A DNA stretch of 64,000 bases. Origin: Enterobacter cloacae complex sp. R_G8 (lineage in GTDB: Bacteria > Pseudomonadota > Gammaproteobacteria > Enterobacterales > Enterobacteriaceae). Under the pieces are notes generated by a model, which was not told where the DNA came from, did no database searches, and was given only the letters and a program-made list of their open reading frames with translations. The DNA lies in assembly GCF_024599795.1 (NCBI RefSeq), contig NZ_CP102246.1, positions 868,001 through 932,000 on the forward strand, written 5' to 3'. The position numbers were made by a program, and so were the translations under genes. Positions 32,583 through 40,249 of this stretch are shown here, piece after piece; the first letter of the stretch is position 1; each line of letters starts with the position of its first letter.

Positions 32583-33011
32583 ATGAAAAAACTCGTATCC
32601 GCACTGGCCGTTATCGCATCTGTTGGTATGTTCACCACCGCCCAGGCGGCAGAAAGCTGTTCTGCGAAAGCCGCGGCACTGGAAAAAGAGATCCGTATTG
32701 CCCAGCAGTACGGTAATACCTATAAGGTCAACGGCCTGAAAAAAGCACTGGCCGAAGTGAAAGCGCACTGCACCCCGGCAAGCGTACAGGCTGATGCGCA
32801 AAAAGAGGTGAAGAAGCTGGAGAAGAAACTGGCCGAGAAGCGTGAAGATATTGCCGAGGTTCAGGCAGATCTGCGTGAAGCGAAAGCCAAAGGCGACAGC
32901 AAGAAAGTGGCAAAATACCAGCGCAAACTGGCTGAAAAACAGAGCGATCTGAGCAGCATTCAGCAAGAGCTGAGCCGTGCTCGCGCTGCGCTCGCCTCCC
33001 TGCAGAAATAA
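32583..33011 (+). CDS. DUF1090 periplasmic protein (YqjC-like)
   Basis: A 142-residue exported protein: signal peptide ending TTAQAA, one disulphide-capable cysteine pair (SCSAKAAALE and AHCTPAS), then a highly charged coiled coil rich in Lys/Glu/Ala to the end. This matches the DUF1090 family, of which E. coli YqjC (about 120 residues) is a member; this one has a longer coiled coil. It has a good AAGGAG site and its own terminator. The function of the family is unknown. Confidence 0.85.
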   Translation: MKKLVSALAVIASVGMFTTAQAAESCSAKAAALEKEIRIAQQYGNTYKVNGLKKALAEVKAHCTPASVQADAQKEVKKLEKKLAEKREDIAEVQADLREAKAKGDSKKVAKYQRKLAEKQSDLSSIQQELSRARAALASLQK

Positions 33012-33027
33012 CGCTTTTTTGTAAAAC

Positions 33028-33059
33028 AGGTGAGGGGGCGTGAGCCTCCTCACCTTTTT
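33028..33059 (+). terminator. Intrinsic terminator after the DUF1090 gene
   Basis: AGGTGAGG pairs with CCTCACCT, followed by TTTTT. It is placed 17 bases after the stop and ends 15 bases before the usher gene start. Confidence 0.85.
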
Positions 33060-33074
33060 GCGCTGCCTGCCATC

Positions 33075-35189
33075 ATGATGCGACTCCATCTTCTCTTTTT
33101 TGTGCTGCTTTTCGCCATGGCAGAGAGCCGCGCGGCCACCCAAAAGACGTGGGTGATCCTTAATAACCTCTACAAAGGGGCGATTTCGTTTGAGGTGTCT
33201 GCCTCGGGACCTTGCCTTAGTCAGCCTTTGATGGAGGAGTGGGGCGTGCGTGACGCGGTGCTTTCACGTCTGGTCTGGGATGCCAAAGGTTGCCTGACGC
33301 CGCAGTCTGCGGAGCAGTTCAACCTCAAATACTGGTACCGCCCACAAGCGCAACTGCTGACCCTTCTCTTCCCGCCAGACGCCATTAGCCCACAGCAGAA
33401 CGGCGTCAGTACCAGTCGCTGGGATGATGGCATCAACGCACTGTTTATTAACTATCGTCTGGATGCGGATAACAGCCAGGCGCAGTACGACTGGGAGCAT
33501 TCCGGTACTGACGCCACGCTGAGCCTGGACAATGGCCTTAATGTGGGTCCCTGGCGTTTGCGTTATCAAAACACCTTCTGGCGTGAAAAAGAGGGGCAAC
33601 ACGGTTCGTACACCAATGCGATGTCGCTCTGGCGCAGCATCACGCCGCTGCGTTCGCGTGTGACCCTGGGCGACGGCAATACCTCTTCAAATATGTTCGA
33701 CAGCCTGGCGTTTCGCGGTGCATCACTCGCCAGTGACGAGGCGATGTACCCGGATAGCTGGCGACCCTATTCGCCCTGGATCAACGGCTATGCCCGCACA
33801 GAGGCGGAAGTCACCATTCATCAGAACGGGGTACGTGTTTACCGTATTCATGTCCCGCCCGGGCCGTTTACCATTCGCGATTTTTATCCGCCGGACCCAA
33901 ACGGCAACCTGGAAATGACGATTCAGGAGAGCGATGGTACAGAGCGTACCCGCCTGCTGCCCTATTCCAGTATGCCCAATCTGGTGCATCAGGGACTCTT
34001 TAGCTACGAACTGGCCGCCGGTCGGTATAAGCCTTTTCACGGCATTGACAGGGACAAGGATCGCTTCTGGCAGAGTACGGTCTCGTGGGGGATTGCACGG
34101 CAGGTCACTGTGTTTGCCGGGCTGCAGCAAGGGGAGCACTATTTCAGCCAGGTCGCGGGTTTTGGCGCTAACCTGGGGCTGTGGGGGGCGTTTTCCGGCG
34201 ATGTCAGCGCGGCTCGCTATTCGCAAGAGGCGGAGACGCTACGGGGCAAGGTGTGGCGTCTGCGCTATGCCAAAGCGTTCTTCACTACCGAAACCAGCCT
34301 CACCGCCCAGCTCCAGTGGTATCCACGTGGTGAGCATTACCGGTCGCTGGAAGAAAAAATTACGCGGGCGGAATTGCTGAGGTACGGCTGGGACGATGAC
34401 GTCACCCGGCGGGCGCTGCGTGGACAGCTGGAGCTTAACCAGAATTTTGGTGAGGATTCCAGCCTGAGCCTGTCCTGGCACGGGGTGAAGTCACGTGAAC
34501 CTGACGCGGGCAACACGGGGGCGACACTGAGCCTGAATACAACCTTACACAACGTGGATGTAAGTGTGTACGGCGTATACGAGCGCTACGGTAAAAACCC
34601 GGATGAAACCACCGTGGGTATCAACATCAGCGTGCCTTTATCCCTTTGGGGGGCGACGAGTAATGTCGGTTATATCACCGAGCTCGCCAGCCGGGGGGAA
34701 GATAGCCATGGGGTGAATGTGTATGGTTCAGCGTTAAGTGATTACAGCCTGCGTTACGATCTGCAGGCGACGCATACCGTACACCGCAATGATGAGCTCT
34801 CTGCGAATCTGGGCTATCAATACAACGCGGGCGAGCTGAACCTCAGTATGGTACGCGGGGGAACGCGCCGCGATTATCATGCCGACACCAGCGGCAGCAT
34901 TCTGGTGCACGCTGACGGCGTGACGCTGGGTCAACAGCTCGGCAGCACCGCTGCGCTGGTGGACGTGCCGGACTCGCCGGGCATTGGCTTCTATAACCAG
35001 TTTGGCTCCACAACCAATGCCAGAGGTGAGCTGCTGGTGAGTTACTTAACGCCATGGCGGGTGAACCGCATTACGGTCGATAGCCTGAGCTTGCCGGAAA
35101 ACACCGCGCTGGATGTGACGGAACTGGAATCGGTGCCCACCGATGGCGCGATCGTCCTGCTGCGTTTTCCCCAACCGGTAACGGATTGA
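33075..35189 (+). CDS. Orphan, shortened outer-membrane usher (FimD/PapC family)
   Basis: A 704-residue usher-like barrel. Signal peptide MMRLHLLFFVLLFAMAESRA is followed by a reduced N-terminal domain (VILNNLYKGAISFEVSASG), the SRWDDGINALFINYRLDADN start of the barrel, the plug region (YARTEAEVTIHQNGVRVYRI, PPGPFTIRDFYP) and barrel strands. It ends just after LESVPTDGAIVLLRFPQP, where ordinary ushers (800-880 residues) continue with a second C-terminal domain. The usual N-terminal chaperone-binding tail is also short. No chaperone or pilin gene is nearby, so it is either an unusual usher or a decayed one. Confidence 0.82.
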   Translation: MMRLHLLFFVLLFAMAESRAATQKTWVILNNLYKGAISFEVSASGPCLSQPLMEEWGVRDAVLSRLVWDAKGCLTPQSAEQFNLKYWYRPQAQLLTLLFPPDAISPQQNGVSTSRWDDGINALFINYRLDADNSQAQYDWEHSGTDATLSLDNGLNVGPWRLRYQNTFWREKEGQHGSYTNAMSLWRSITPLRSRVTLGDGNTSSNMFDSLAFRGASLASDEAMYPDSWRPYSPWINGYARTEAEVTIHQNGVRVYRIHVPPGPFTIRDFYPPDPNGNLEMTIQESDGTERTRLLPYSSMPNLVHQGLFSYELAAGRYKPFHGIDRDKDRFWQSTVSWGIARQVTVFAGLQQGEHYFSQVAGFGANLGLWGAFSGDVSAARYSQEAETLRGKVWRLRYAKAFFTTETSLTAQLQWYPRGEHYRSLEEKITRAELLRYGWDDDVTRRALRGQLELNQNFGEDSSLSLSWHGVKSREPDAGNTGATLSLNTTLHNVDVSVYGVYERYGKNPDETTVGINISVPLSLWGATSNVGYITELASRGEDSHGVNVYGSALSDYSLRYDLQATHTVHRNDELSANLGYQYNAGELNLSMVRGGTRRDYHADTSGSILVHADGVTLGQQLGSTAALVDVPDSPGIGFYNQFGSTTNARGELLVSYLTPWRVNRITVDSLSLPENTALDVTELESVPTDGAIVLLRFPQPVTD

Positions 35190-35326
35190 AATTACAATAA
35201 ACAGGATGAAAAGCGGGACAAATCCCTACGTAAAATTACCAGGTTAAACGCGTATTCATCCTAATAGTTTGCCCTTTCGGGACTGCTTATGATTCGTCTC
35301 ACTGACTGTTTTTCAATGGAGTGTAG

Positions 35327-36010
35327 ATGAAGATGAAAGCAATTTTAATTGCCCTGCCTGTGGCGATGATCCCGGCTACCGTTCTGGCGGCAAATACGGA
35401 AGAAGGGTATTACGGCTCGGCAAAATACCTGCAGATTGAACAGCGTGCGAAGGAGATGGATACCAGCGCGCGTCCGGGTGTCGGACAGTTTGTGGGCGGT
35501 AAAGAGAAAGAGCATTTTGGCGGCGCGGCGATTGCCGCAGGCTACCAGTTCGGTAACGGCTGGCGCACCGAGGGTGAATACACCTTTAAACAAAAGACGG
35601 AGTACACCAGCGGCTCCAGCACATTCGCGAACAGCTTTAACCACCTGCAGACCGAAACAGAACGTCTGATGCTGAATGTCTACCGCGATTATGAACTCGG
35701 CTACGGTGTCTCTGTTTACGGTACCGCAGGGCTTGGCGTGAGCAAGATCAAAGCGGGCGGCTGGCAGGGTAACGCCGGACGTGAATACGCCTCGACCACC
35801 CAAAGCAACCTGACCTACGCATTAGGAGCGGGCGTAAGCTACACGCCGGTTGAACGTCTGTATGTCGATTTGGTTTATCGCTATATCGATATGGGCAAGA
35901 TCGAAAGCGGATATAACAATTTCACTAACGCGCGCGGCTTAAAAGATGAGCAGATGAAAGCGCATATTGTCTCTAACGAATTTACGCTGGGTATGCGTTA
36001 CGTGTTTTAA
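35327..36010 (+). CDS. Outer-membrane beta-barrel protein (OmpX/Hek-like)
   Basis: A 227-residue protein with a signal peptide (ending TVLAA), alternating amphipathic strands such as AAIAAGYQFGNGWRTEGEYTF and ALGAGVSYTPVERLYVDLVY, and a C-terminal strand FTLGMRYVF ending in Phe, the BAM recognition signature. It fits an eight-stranded barrel of the OmpX/Opa/Tia-Hek type. The long loop with TSARPGVGQFVGGKEKEHFG would be surface exposed. Role (adhesin or envelope protein) is inferred from the family. It has its own terminator. Confidence 0.82.
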   Translation: MKMKAILIALPVAMIPATVLAANTEEGYYGSAKYLQIEQRAKEMDTSARPGVGQFVGGKEKEHFGGAAIAAGYQFGNGWRTEGEYTFKQKTEYTSGSSTFANSFNHLQTETERLMLNVYRDYELGYGVSVYGTAGLGVSKIKAGGWQGNAGREYASTTQSNLTYALGAGVSYTPVERLYVDLVYRYIDMGKIESGYNNFTNARGLKDEQMKAHIVSNEFTLGMRYVF

Positions 36011-36041
36011 CCTGTTGTGGCTGTCACTGCTTTAAAACAGG

Positions 36042-36075
36042 GCCAACACCGTGGGAGTGCGGGGTTGGCTTTTTT
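36042..36075 (+). terminator. Intrinsic terminator after the barrel protein gene
   Basis: GCCAAC pairs with GTTGGC (with extra pairs inside the loop) and is followed by six T, 32 bases after the stop. Confidence 0.85.
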
Positions 36076-36270
36076 ATTGCGCAGGTGTGGCATGTTGATT
36101 GACCGAGCCAGATCAGTAACCGTTGCGGATGATGAGGTCGGTGAAGACCGCCTGGCCTTTTTCAGTATAACTCACTCATTTTGCAGACCTGCAGTAAATA
36201 TTGATATAATCGCTTGACTTGACGTCTGGCGAACTTGATTAGCAAGTCTAAAAAAAGAGATTTTTAATTA

Positions 36271-36804
36271 ATGAAATTTTCACAGCTAAAACGATTCTGG
36301 CATGTAGAGATTATTGGTCTTGAAAAAAAATTTTCTTTTCTGCGCCTAATGACACGCCTAAGGAACAAACCGGGTTTGAAATATGTTTTTTGGTGGCGAC
36401 TGGCAAGTTATTTGTATGAGAACGGCCACCGCCGCATGGCCTATCGTGTCCACTCACGCATCAAGAGTAAATTTGCTTGCGATATTATGCTCGGTGCAAC
36501 TATCGGTGAAGGGCTAACTATCGCTCATCATATTGGTATAGTAGTGACAAAGCGAGTGCATGCAGGAAAAAATATGAAACTTACCCAAAATTCTGTTATT
36601 GGAAGCAGTGGAAAAGGTACACAGGGTAAGATCGTCATTGGGAATAACTTTTATCTGGGATCGAATAGCTGCATAATTGGCGACGATCTGAAAATTGGCG
36701 ATAATGTTACTATTGGCGCAATGACATTCATCAATAAAGATCTCCCGGATAACTGCCGTGTTTATACAAAAAAAGTAACAGAGATTGTAAGCGTGTCGGT
36801 ATAA
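36271..36804 (+). CDS. Serine acetyltransferase-like hexapeptide acyltransferase
   Basis: A 177-residue left-handed beta-helix acyltransferase. Hexapeptide repeats run from about 75 (GATIGEGLTIAHHIGIVV, then KIVIGNNFYLGSNSCIIGDD and IGDNVTIGAMTFINKDLPDN), with the catalytic His in TIAHHIG. It lacks the large N-terminal helical domain of CysE, so it belongs to the short SAT-like class often found with capsule or O-antigen genes. It is AT-rich and isolated between an outer-membrane gene and the prophage left end, which suggests transfer. The acceptor is unknown. Confidence 0.83.
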   Translation: MKFSQLKRFWHVEIIGLEKKFSFLRLMTRLRNKPGLKYVFWWRLASYLYENGHRRMAYRVHSRIKSKFACDIMLGATIGEGLTIAHHIGIVVTKRVHAGKNMKLTQNSVIGSSGKGTQGKIVIGNNFYLGSNSCIIGDDLKIGDNVTIGAMTFINKDLPDNCRVYTKKVTEIVSVSV

Positions 36805-36862
36805 GAGTAAAGCAGACTGGGAGGAATGATTGTTTCACTAGCTTGCTCGGTTGAATTACATT

Positions 36863-36884
36863 AAACCCGCAGGAGCGGGTTTTT
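36863..36884 (+). terminator. Intrinsic terminator
   Basis: AAACCCGC pairs with GCGGGTTT over AGGA, with a T run, 58 bases after the acyltransferase stop. Confidence 0.85.
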
Positions 36885-37247
36885 GTCTCGTTGACCTATA
36901 ACCCATTCCTTCCTCCATCTCATTTTTATCACCAACCCGCGTAAGCGCATGCTGGATTATATAAAATCAAAACTGGAACGTGTATCTATGTTTTGAAGTC
37001 AGTCTGCGCGCAACTTTTTCGGAATTATATTTTAAGTATTTTCATGGTAGTGAGTAACATTGTCTGGTTTATCCTTGTTGACATAAGAAAACTTCTTTTT
37101 CCCTTTAAGTTTTCGGGGAGTTAAAAGTCAAAAAAGCGCGAAATGCATCTTTGGGGCTAAACCCTGCACAAAATGCGATGACTTTGCTTAACGTTGATAG
37201 CAAATGGTAGGGATTAAACGGCAATAATTTCAATTTGGTATTCGCAT
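36885..37247. other. Non-coding flank left of the prophage
   Basis: About 360 bases of AT-rich sequence between the acyltransferase terminator and attL. No gene, tRNA or insertion-sequence end is recognisable. Confidence 0.6.
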
Positions 37248-37281
37248 CTGGACTTGAACCAGCGACCAAGCGATTATGAGT
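37248..37281. repeat. attL, 34-bp copy of the ileX core
   Basis: 34 bases identical to 56994-57027, which lies inside the ileX tRNA gene (anticodon loop to T arm). The copy lies next to the integrase gene, the P2 arrangement attL-int. Outside the core the left flank keeps the TGGT complement of ACCA at the same spacing, but the eight intervening acceptor-stem bases differ (ATTCGCAT instead of GGCCCCTG). Confidence 0.85.
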
Positions 37282-37355
37282 TCCTACCAGAACAACCATA
37301 AATCAACGCATTGCGTGATTTATCATTGACATACTTTGCCACTGTTTGCCATCAA

Positions 37356-38390
37356 TTACCCATTATTCGCCATTTCTACCGCCACTTTATCGCCACTCAT
37401 CGCCAGTGGGTTGAGCTTAACGGCATCCTCTAAATGATCAGGTGCAAAGTGCGCATACCGCATAGTCATTTTAATATCCGTATGCCCAAGCACCCGCTGC
37501 AAGACCAGGATATTCCCGCCATTCATCATAAAGTGGCTGGCAAAAGTATGGCGCAGAACATGGGTCAGTTGCCCGGCGGGTAACTCGATACCTGTCCGTT
37601 GCAGCGCAGAGCGGAACGCACCATAGCAATCACTGAACAAACGGCCATTTTTGTTATCAGGCAGAGCGTCATAAAGGGCTTTGCTGACAGGAACGGTGCG
37701 GTTTTTTCGCCCTTTGGTATTGATATAGGTGATTTTGTACTTCGACAGCTGGCTTTTTTTGAGCCCTTCGGCTTCAGACCAGCGTGCGCCCGTGGCGAGA
37801 CAAATCCTGACCACGTTTTCCAGATCCGGGTTGTCATGACGCCGACACTCGGCCAGTAACCGGGCAATTTGCTCCTGCGTCAGCCAGGCCATTTCCATCT
37901 CTTCCGTGCGGAAAGGGCGCATATTTTTCAGCGGATTTTCGCCTTTCCATTCCCCCAGACGATTCAGCTCGTTGAATACCGCCCGGAAGTAGGCCAGCTC
38001 AAGGTTAAGCGTGCGGGGAGAAACTTCTTTTACCCGGGCAGAACGGGCGTATTCGCCTTTTAGCCGCTTTTCCCGGTAGCGGGAAAACATCTGCGCATCG
38101 AAATCCCTCGCGAGCGGTTCGCCCATACACTCAAAAGCATGATGCATCGCCAGCTGGCGTTTAAGACCGTCTTTCAACGTAATGCCGTGAGCGCTATACC
38201 AGGCGTCAATCAGCGCTTTTAAGGTGCGGCGGTCCTCTTTTTCCTCCTGCCATGGGTTTTGAACGGTGTACTGTTCAAAGGCCAGCGCTTCGCCTTTGGT
38301 GGCGAATTTCTTTCTGATGCGCTTACCCTTTGCCCCGTTGGGGTAGATCTCGCAAAGCCAGCCACCGGCAGGATTTTTACGGACCGCCAT
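37356..38390 (-). CDS. int: P2-like phage integrase (tyrosine recombinase)
   Basis: Site-specific recombinase of 344 residues. There is an N-terminal AP2-like arm-binding part (about 1-50), a SAM-like core-binding domain (about 55-155) and a catalytic domain with the Arg of LATGARWSEA, the LTHVLRHTFASH box and the nucleophile Tyr in KMTMRYAHFAP. All catalytic residues are present, so excision should be possible. It is 75 bases from attL and its start overlaps the last base of the cI frame, so the two genes are read together. Confidence 0.95.
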   Translation of the reverse strand: MAVRKNPAGGWLCEIYPNGAKGKRIRKKFATKGEALAFEQYTVQNPWQEEKEDRRTLKALIDAWYSAHGITLKDGLKRQLAMHHAFECMGEPLARDFDAQMFSRYREKRLKGEYARSARVKEVSPRTLNLELAYFRAVFNELNRLGEWKGENPLKNMRPFRTEEMEMAWLTQEQIARLLAECRRHDNPDLENVVRICLATGARWSEAEGLKKSQLSKYKITYINTKGRKNRTVPVSKALYDALPDNKNGRLFSDCYGAFRSALQRTGIELPAGQLTHVLRHTFASHFMMNGGNILVLQRVLGHTDIKMTMRYAHFAPDHLEDAVKLNPLAMSGDKVAVEMANNG

Positions 38391-38965
38391 CAGTTAACCT
38401 CGCTGTAGACACCCACCACACGGCCAATCGTTTTTATCTCGTCGATACCGCATTCAAACGGGATTTTTCCGCCCGCGACGTGGAGTTTTTTACCCGGCAG
38501 GAGCGTCAACTCGCGGATGCTGGTGGTGCCTTCAATCTCAACCAGCCACAGCCCGTCGGTTAACGATGCGTCTTTTTCAACAAAGTGAAGTTTTCCCTCA
38601 GCCCGGACGGCGATGCCGCGGGTAAGTTGTTTGCTGAAGAAATGGGAGTCGATACTCAAAGTAGTATTTTCTTCCAGTCGACCATCACTAAGAGTGAACG
38701 ACGCGACAGATACAGGATCGCCCGGCGCAGGCTGACCTTCAAACTGAGAACCTTGCCCGGTCATTAGCCAGCGCAGGCTGGCGCCCGTATCCAGGGCGCA
38801 CTGCACGGCGAAGTCATAAGAGATAGTGCCGCGTGCGTAGCGGTTCTGCAGCGAGCTGGCGGCAATATTGAAGTGCCGGGCAAGCTGGATTTTTTGCGTA
38901 AAACCATATACCTGACAGATTCTATCGAGCAACTCTTCATTATTCACTTGAGAATCTAAAATCAA
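38390..38965 (-). CDS. cI: 186-type CI repressor
   Basis: Lysogeny repressor of 191 residues. An N-terminal HTH (Phage_CI_repr, VYGFTQKIQLARHFNIAASS) is followed by a 186-type C-terminal oligomerisation domain (KLHVAGGKIPFECGID, ending GRVVGVYSEVN). Coliphage 186 CI ends almost identically. I chose the TTG at 38965, eight bases after AAAGGAA, which gives the 186 CI length. An upstream TTG at 38998 lies inside the operator dyad. The 186 CI is not cleaved by RecA; induction uses the Tum antirepressor, for which a candidate lies at 42321. Confidence 0.9.
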   Translation of the reverse strand: MILDSQVNNEELLDRICQVYGFTQKIQLARHFNIAASSLQNRYARGTISYDFAVQCALDTGASLRWLMTGQGSQFEGQPAPGDPVSVASFTLSDGRLEENTTLSIDSHFFSKQLTRGIAVRAEGKLHFVEKDASLTDGLWLVEIEGTTSIRELTLLPGKKLHVAGGKIPFECGIDEIKTIGRVVGVYSEVN

Positions 38966-38986
38966 AATATATTCCTTTGGGTGTTT

Positions 38987-39010
38987 ACTAATACTCAATT
39001 GGGTATTAGT
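38987..39010. promoter_or_regulatory. Inverted repeat in the cI-cox intergenic region (operator candidate)
   Basis: ACTAATAC and GTATTAGT are perfect inverted arms 8 bases apart, between the divergent cI and cox/apl-like genes. This is the place for the lysis-lysogeny switch, so it is a likely CI or Cox/Apl operator. Confidence 0.6.
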
Positions 39011-39097
39011 ATCATTGCAAATTCGGGCAATCAGCGGCAGACGTTGGCAAACAGAGGCTAAAGATTGCAGTCATTATCAAAATGGGAATCATGCAAC

Positions 39098-39361
39098 ATG
39101 GCTTCTGAAATCGCAATCATCAAAGTGCCAGCCCCTGTGGTGACGCTGCAGCAATTCGCCGCGCTGGAAGGTGTTTCTGAGCGTACTGCCTACCGCTGGA
39201 CGACCGGCGATAACCCCCGGGTCCCCATTGAGCCGCGCACTATCCGCAAGGGCTGCAAAAAAGCAGGTGGCCCCATCCGTATCTATTACGCGCGCTGGAA
39301 AGAGGAGCAGCTACGTAAGGCGTTAGGCCATTCCCGCTTCCAGCTTGTTATCGGTGAATAA
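39098..39361 (+). CDS. Cox/Apl-like DNA-binding regulator
   Basis: An 87-residue basic protein starting MASEIAIIKVPAPVVTLQQF, with an excisionase-like HTH (FAALEGVSERTAYRWTTGDN). Position opposite cI, size and HTH match P2 Cox and 186 Apl, which repress the lysogenic promoter and direct excision. I chose ATG 39098; a start at 39065 would add residues that lie upstream of the domain and in the promoter zone. Confidence 0.75.
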   Translation: MASEIAIIKVPAPVVTLQQFAALEGVSERTAYRWTTGDNPRVPIEPRTIRKGCKKAGGPIRIYYARWKEEQLRKALGHSRFQLVIGE

Positions 39362-39393
39362 TTCACGTTGCGGGAAACGAAGCGAGGGGCGAT

Positions 39394-39732
39394 ATGGCGA
39401 TAGAAGCTGCTCAGGCAAGCGTTCCGCTCAGCGTCGGGGCGCGTCTGTCCGGACTTAACCACGTGGCTGAACTGCGCGCCAGATTCTGGGGCGATAGCGA
39501 GAAAGAGCTGACGCGGTTTTTTGCAGCGCTGCGTGATAAGCGCGATCCCTGTTTTGCAGAGAACACCCGCGCGCTGGCTGCCATCTTCTTCCTGGCGAAA
39601 TTACCCGCTACCCGTCATGCGTGCGAGATCGGTGAACTGACGACTGACGAGAAAAGGGCGCTGATTACCGCCATGAACCATTTTCGTGCAGTCGTGAGCT
39701 TATTTCCCGAACGGCTGACCCTGCCGATGTAA
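39394..39732 (+). CDS. Prophage early-region protein, unknown function
   Basis: A 112-residue protein (MAIEAAQASVPLSVGARLSG to RLTLPM) in the position of 186 cII/fil-type early genes. It is mostly helical with no DNA-binding motif seen. The start follows GAGGGGC. It resembles small conserved proteins of P2-like prophages (possibly the DUF5347 group, not certain). Confidence 0.65.
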   Translation: MAIEAAQASVPLSVGARLSGLNHVAELRARFWGDSEKELTRFFAALRDKRDPCFAENTRALAAIFFLAKLPATRHACEIGELTTDEKRALITAMNHFRAVVSLFPERLTLPM

Positions 39733-39799
39733 CCCCACCCAAACGTAATGGCGTAAACCCGCCGGGCATTCTATTGCCTGAATGTAAGGAGAACGAGTA

Positions 39800-40027
39800 A
39801 TGCGAAATAGCGAAAACCGCACGTCCCCGATCGAGGGAGAAAAACTGGTACGTCTGCTGGCGCAGGCAAAGACCGAGGAGCGAAGAGCACGTGCGCTCGC
39901 GGTTTCACAGCGCCTTGAGGCGCTGGCCAGCCACATTTACAAAACCGGTATGAGCGGTGAAGACGTGGCTGAACTGCTGTGCCACGAAGCGGCCCGTTAC
40001 GAGCGTGAATCCCAGGAGCTGCACTGA
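39800..40027 (+). CDS. DUF2732-type P2-like phage early protein
   Basis: A 75-residue charged helical protein (EGEKLVRLLAQAKTEERRAR) matching the DUF2732 group found just before the zinc-finger protein in P2-like phages. It has a clear AAGGAG site. Its stop overlaps the next start by one base (TGATG). Function is unknown. Confidence 0.72.
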   Translation: MRNSENRTSPIEGEKLVRLLAQAKTEERRARALAVSQRLEALASHIYKTGMSGEDVAELLCHEAARYERESQELH

Positions 40028-40248
40028 TGGCTGATTTTATCGATCTGGTGCAGGAGCGTGAACTGGCAGAACGCGAGCGCCACATTAACAGCGCGCGCCG
40101 TCGACCTGTGTCGCCATCGCGTTTTCTCTGCGAAGCGTGCGACGCCCCGATCCCCGAGGCACGCCGTATTGCCGTCCCCGGCGTGGCCATGTGCGTTACC
40201 TGCCAGGAAATGACGGAGCTGAAAAACAAACACTATCGGGGAGGGTGA
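40027..40248 (+). CDS. TraR/DksA-type zinc-finger protein
   Basis: A 73-residue protein with a C4 zinc finger, FLCEACDAPIPEARR then MCVTCQEMTEL. Short TraR/DksA homologues are typical of the P2 early operon and may bind the RNA polymerase secondary channel. It ends two bases before the replication gene start. Confidence 0.85.
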   Translation: MADFIDLVQERELAERERHINSARRRPVSPSRFLCEACDAPIPEARRIAVPGVAMCVTCQEMTELKNKHYRGG

Positions 40249-40249
40249 A

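Noticed and set aside
37241..37298. A second tRNA gene at the left prophage end
   Set aside because: The D-arm and anticodon-stem pairs are broken and the acceptor strands do not pair, so only the 34-bp att core is real tRNA sequence.
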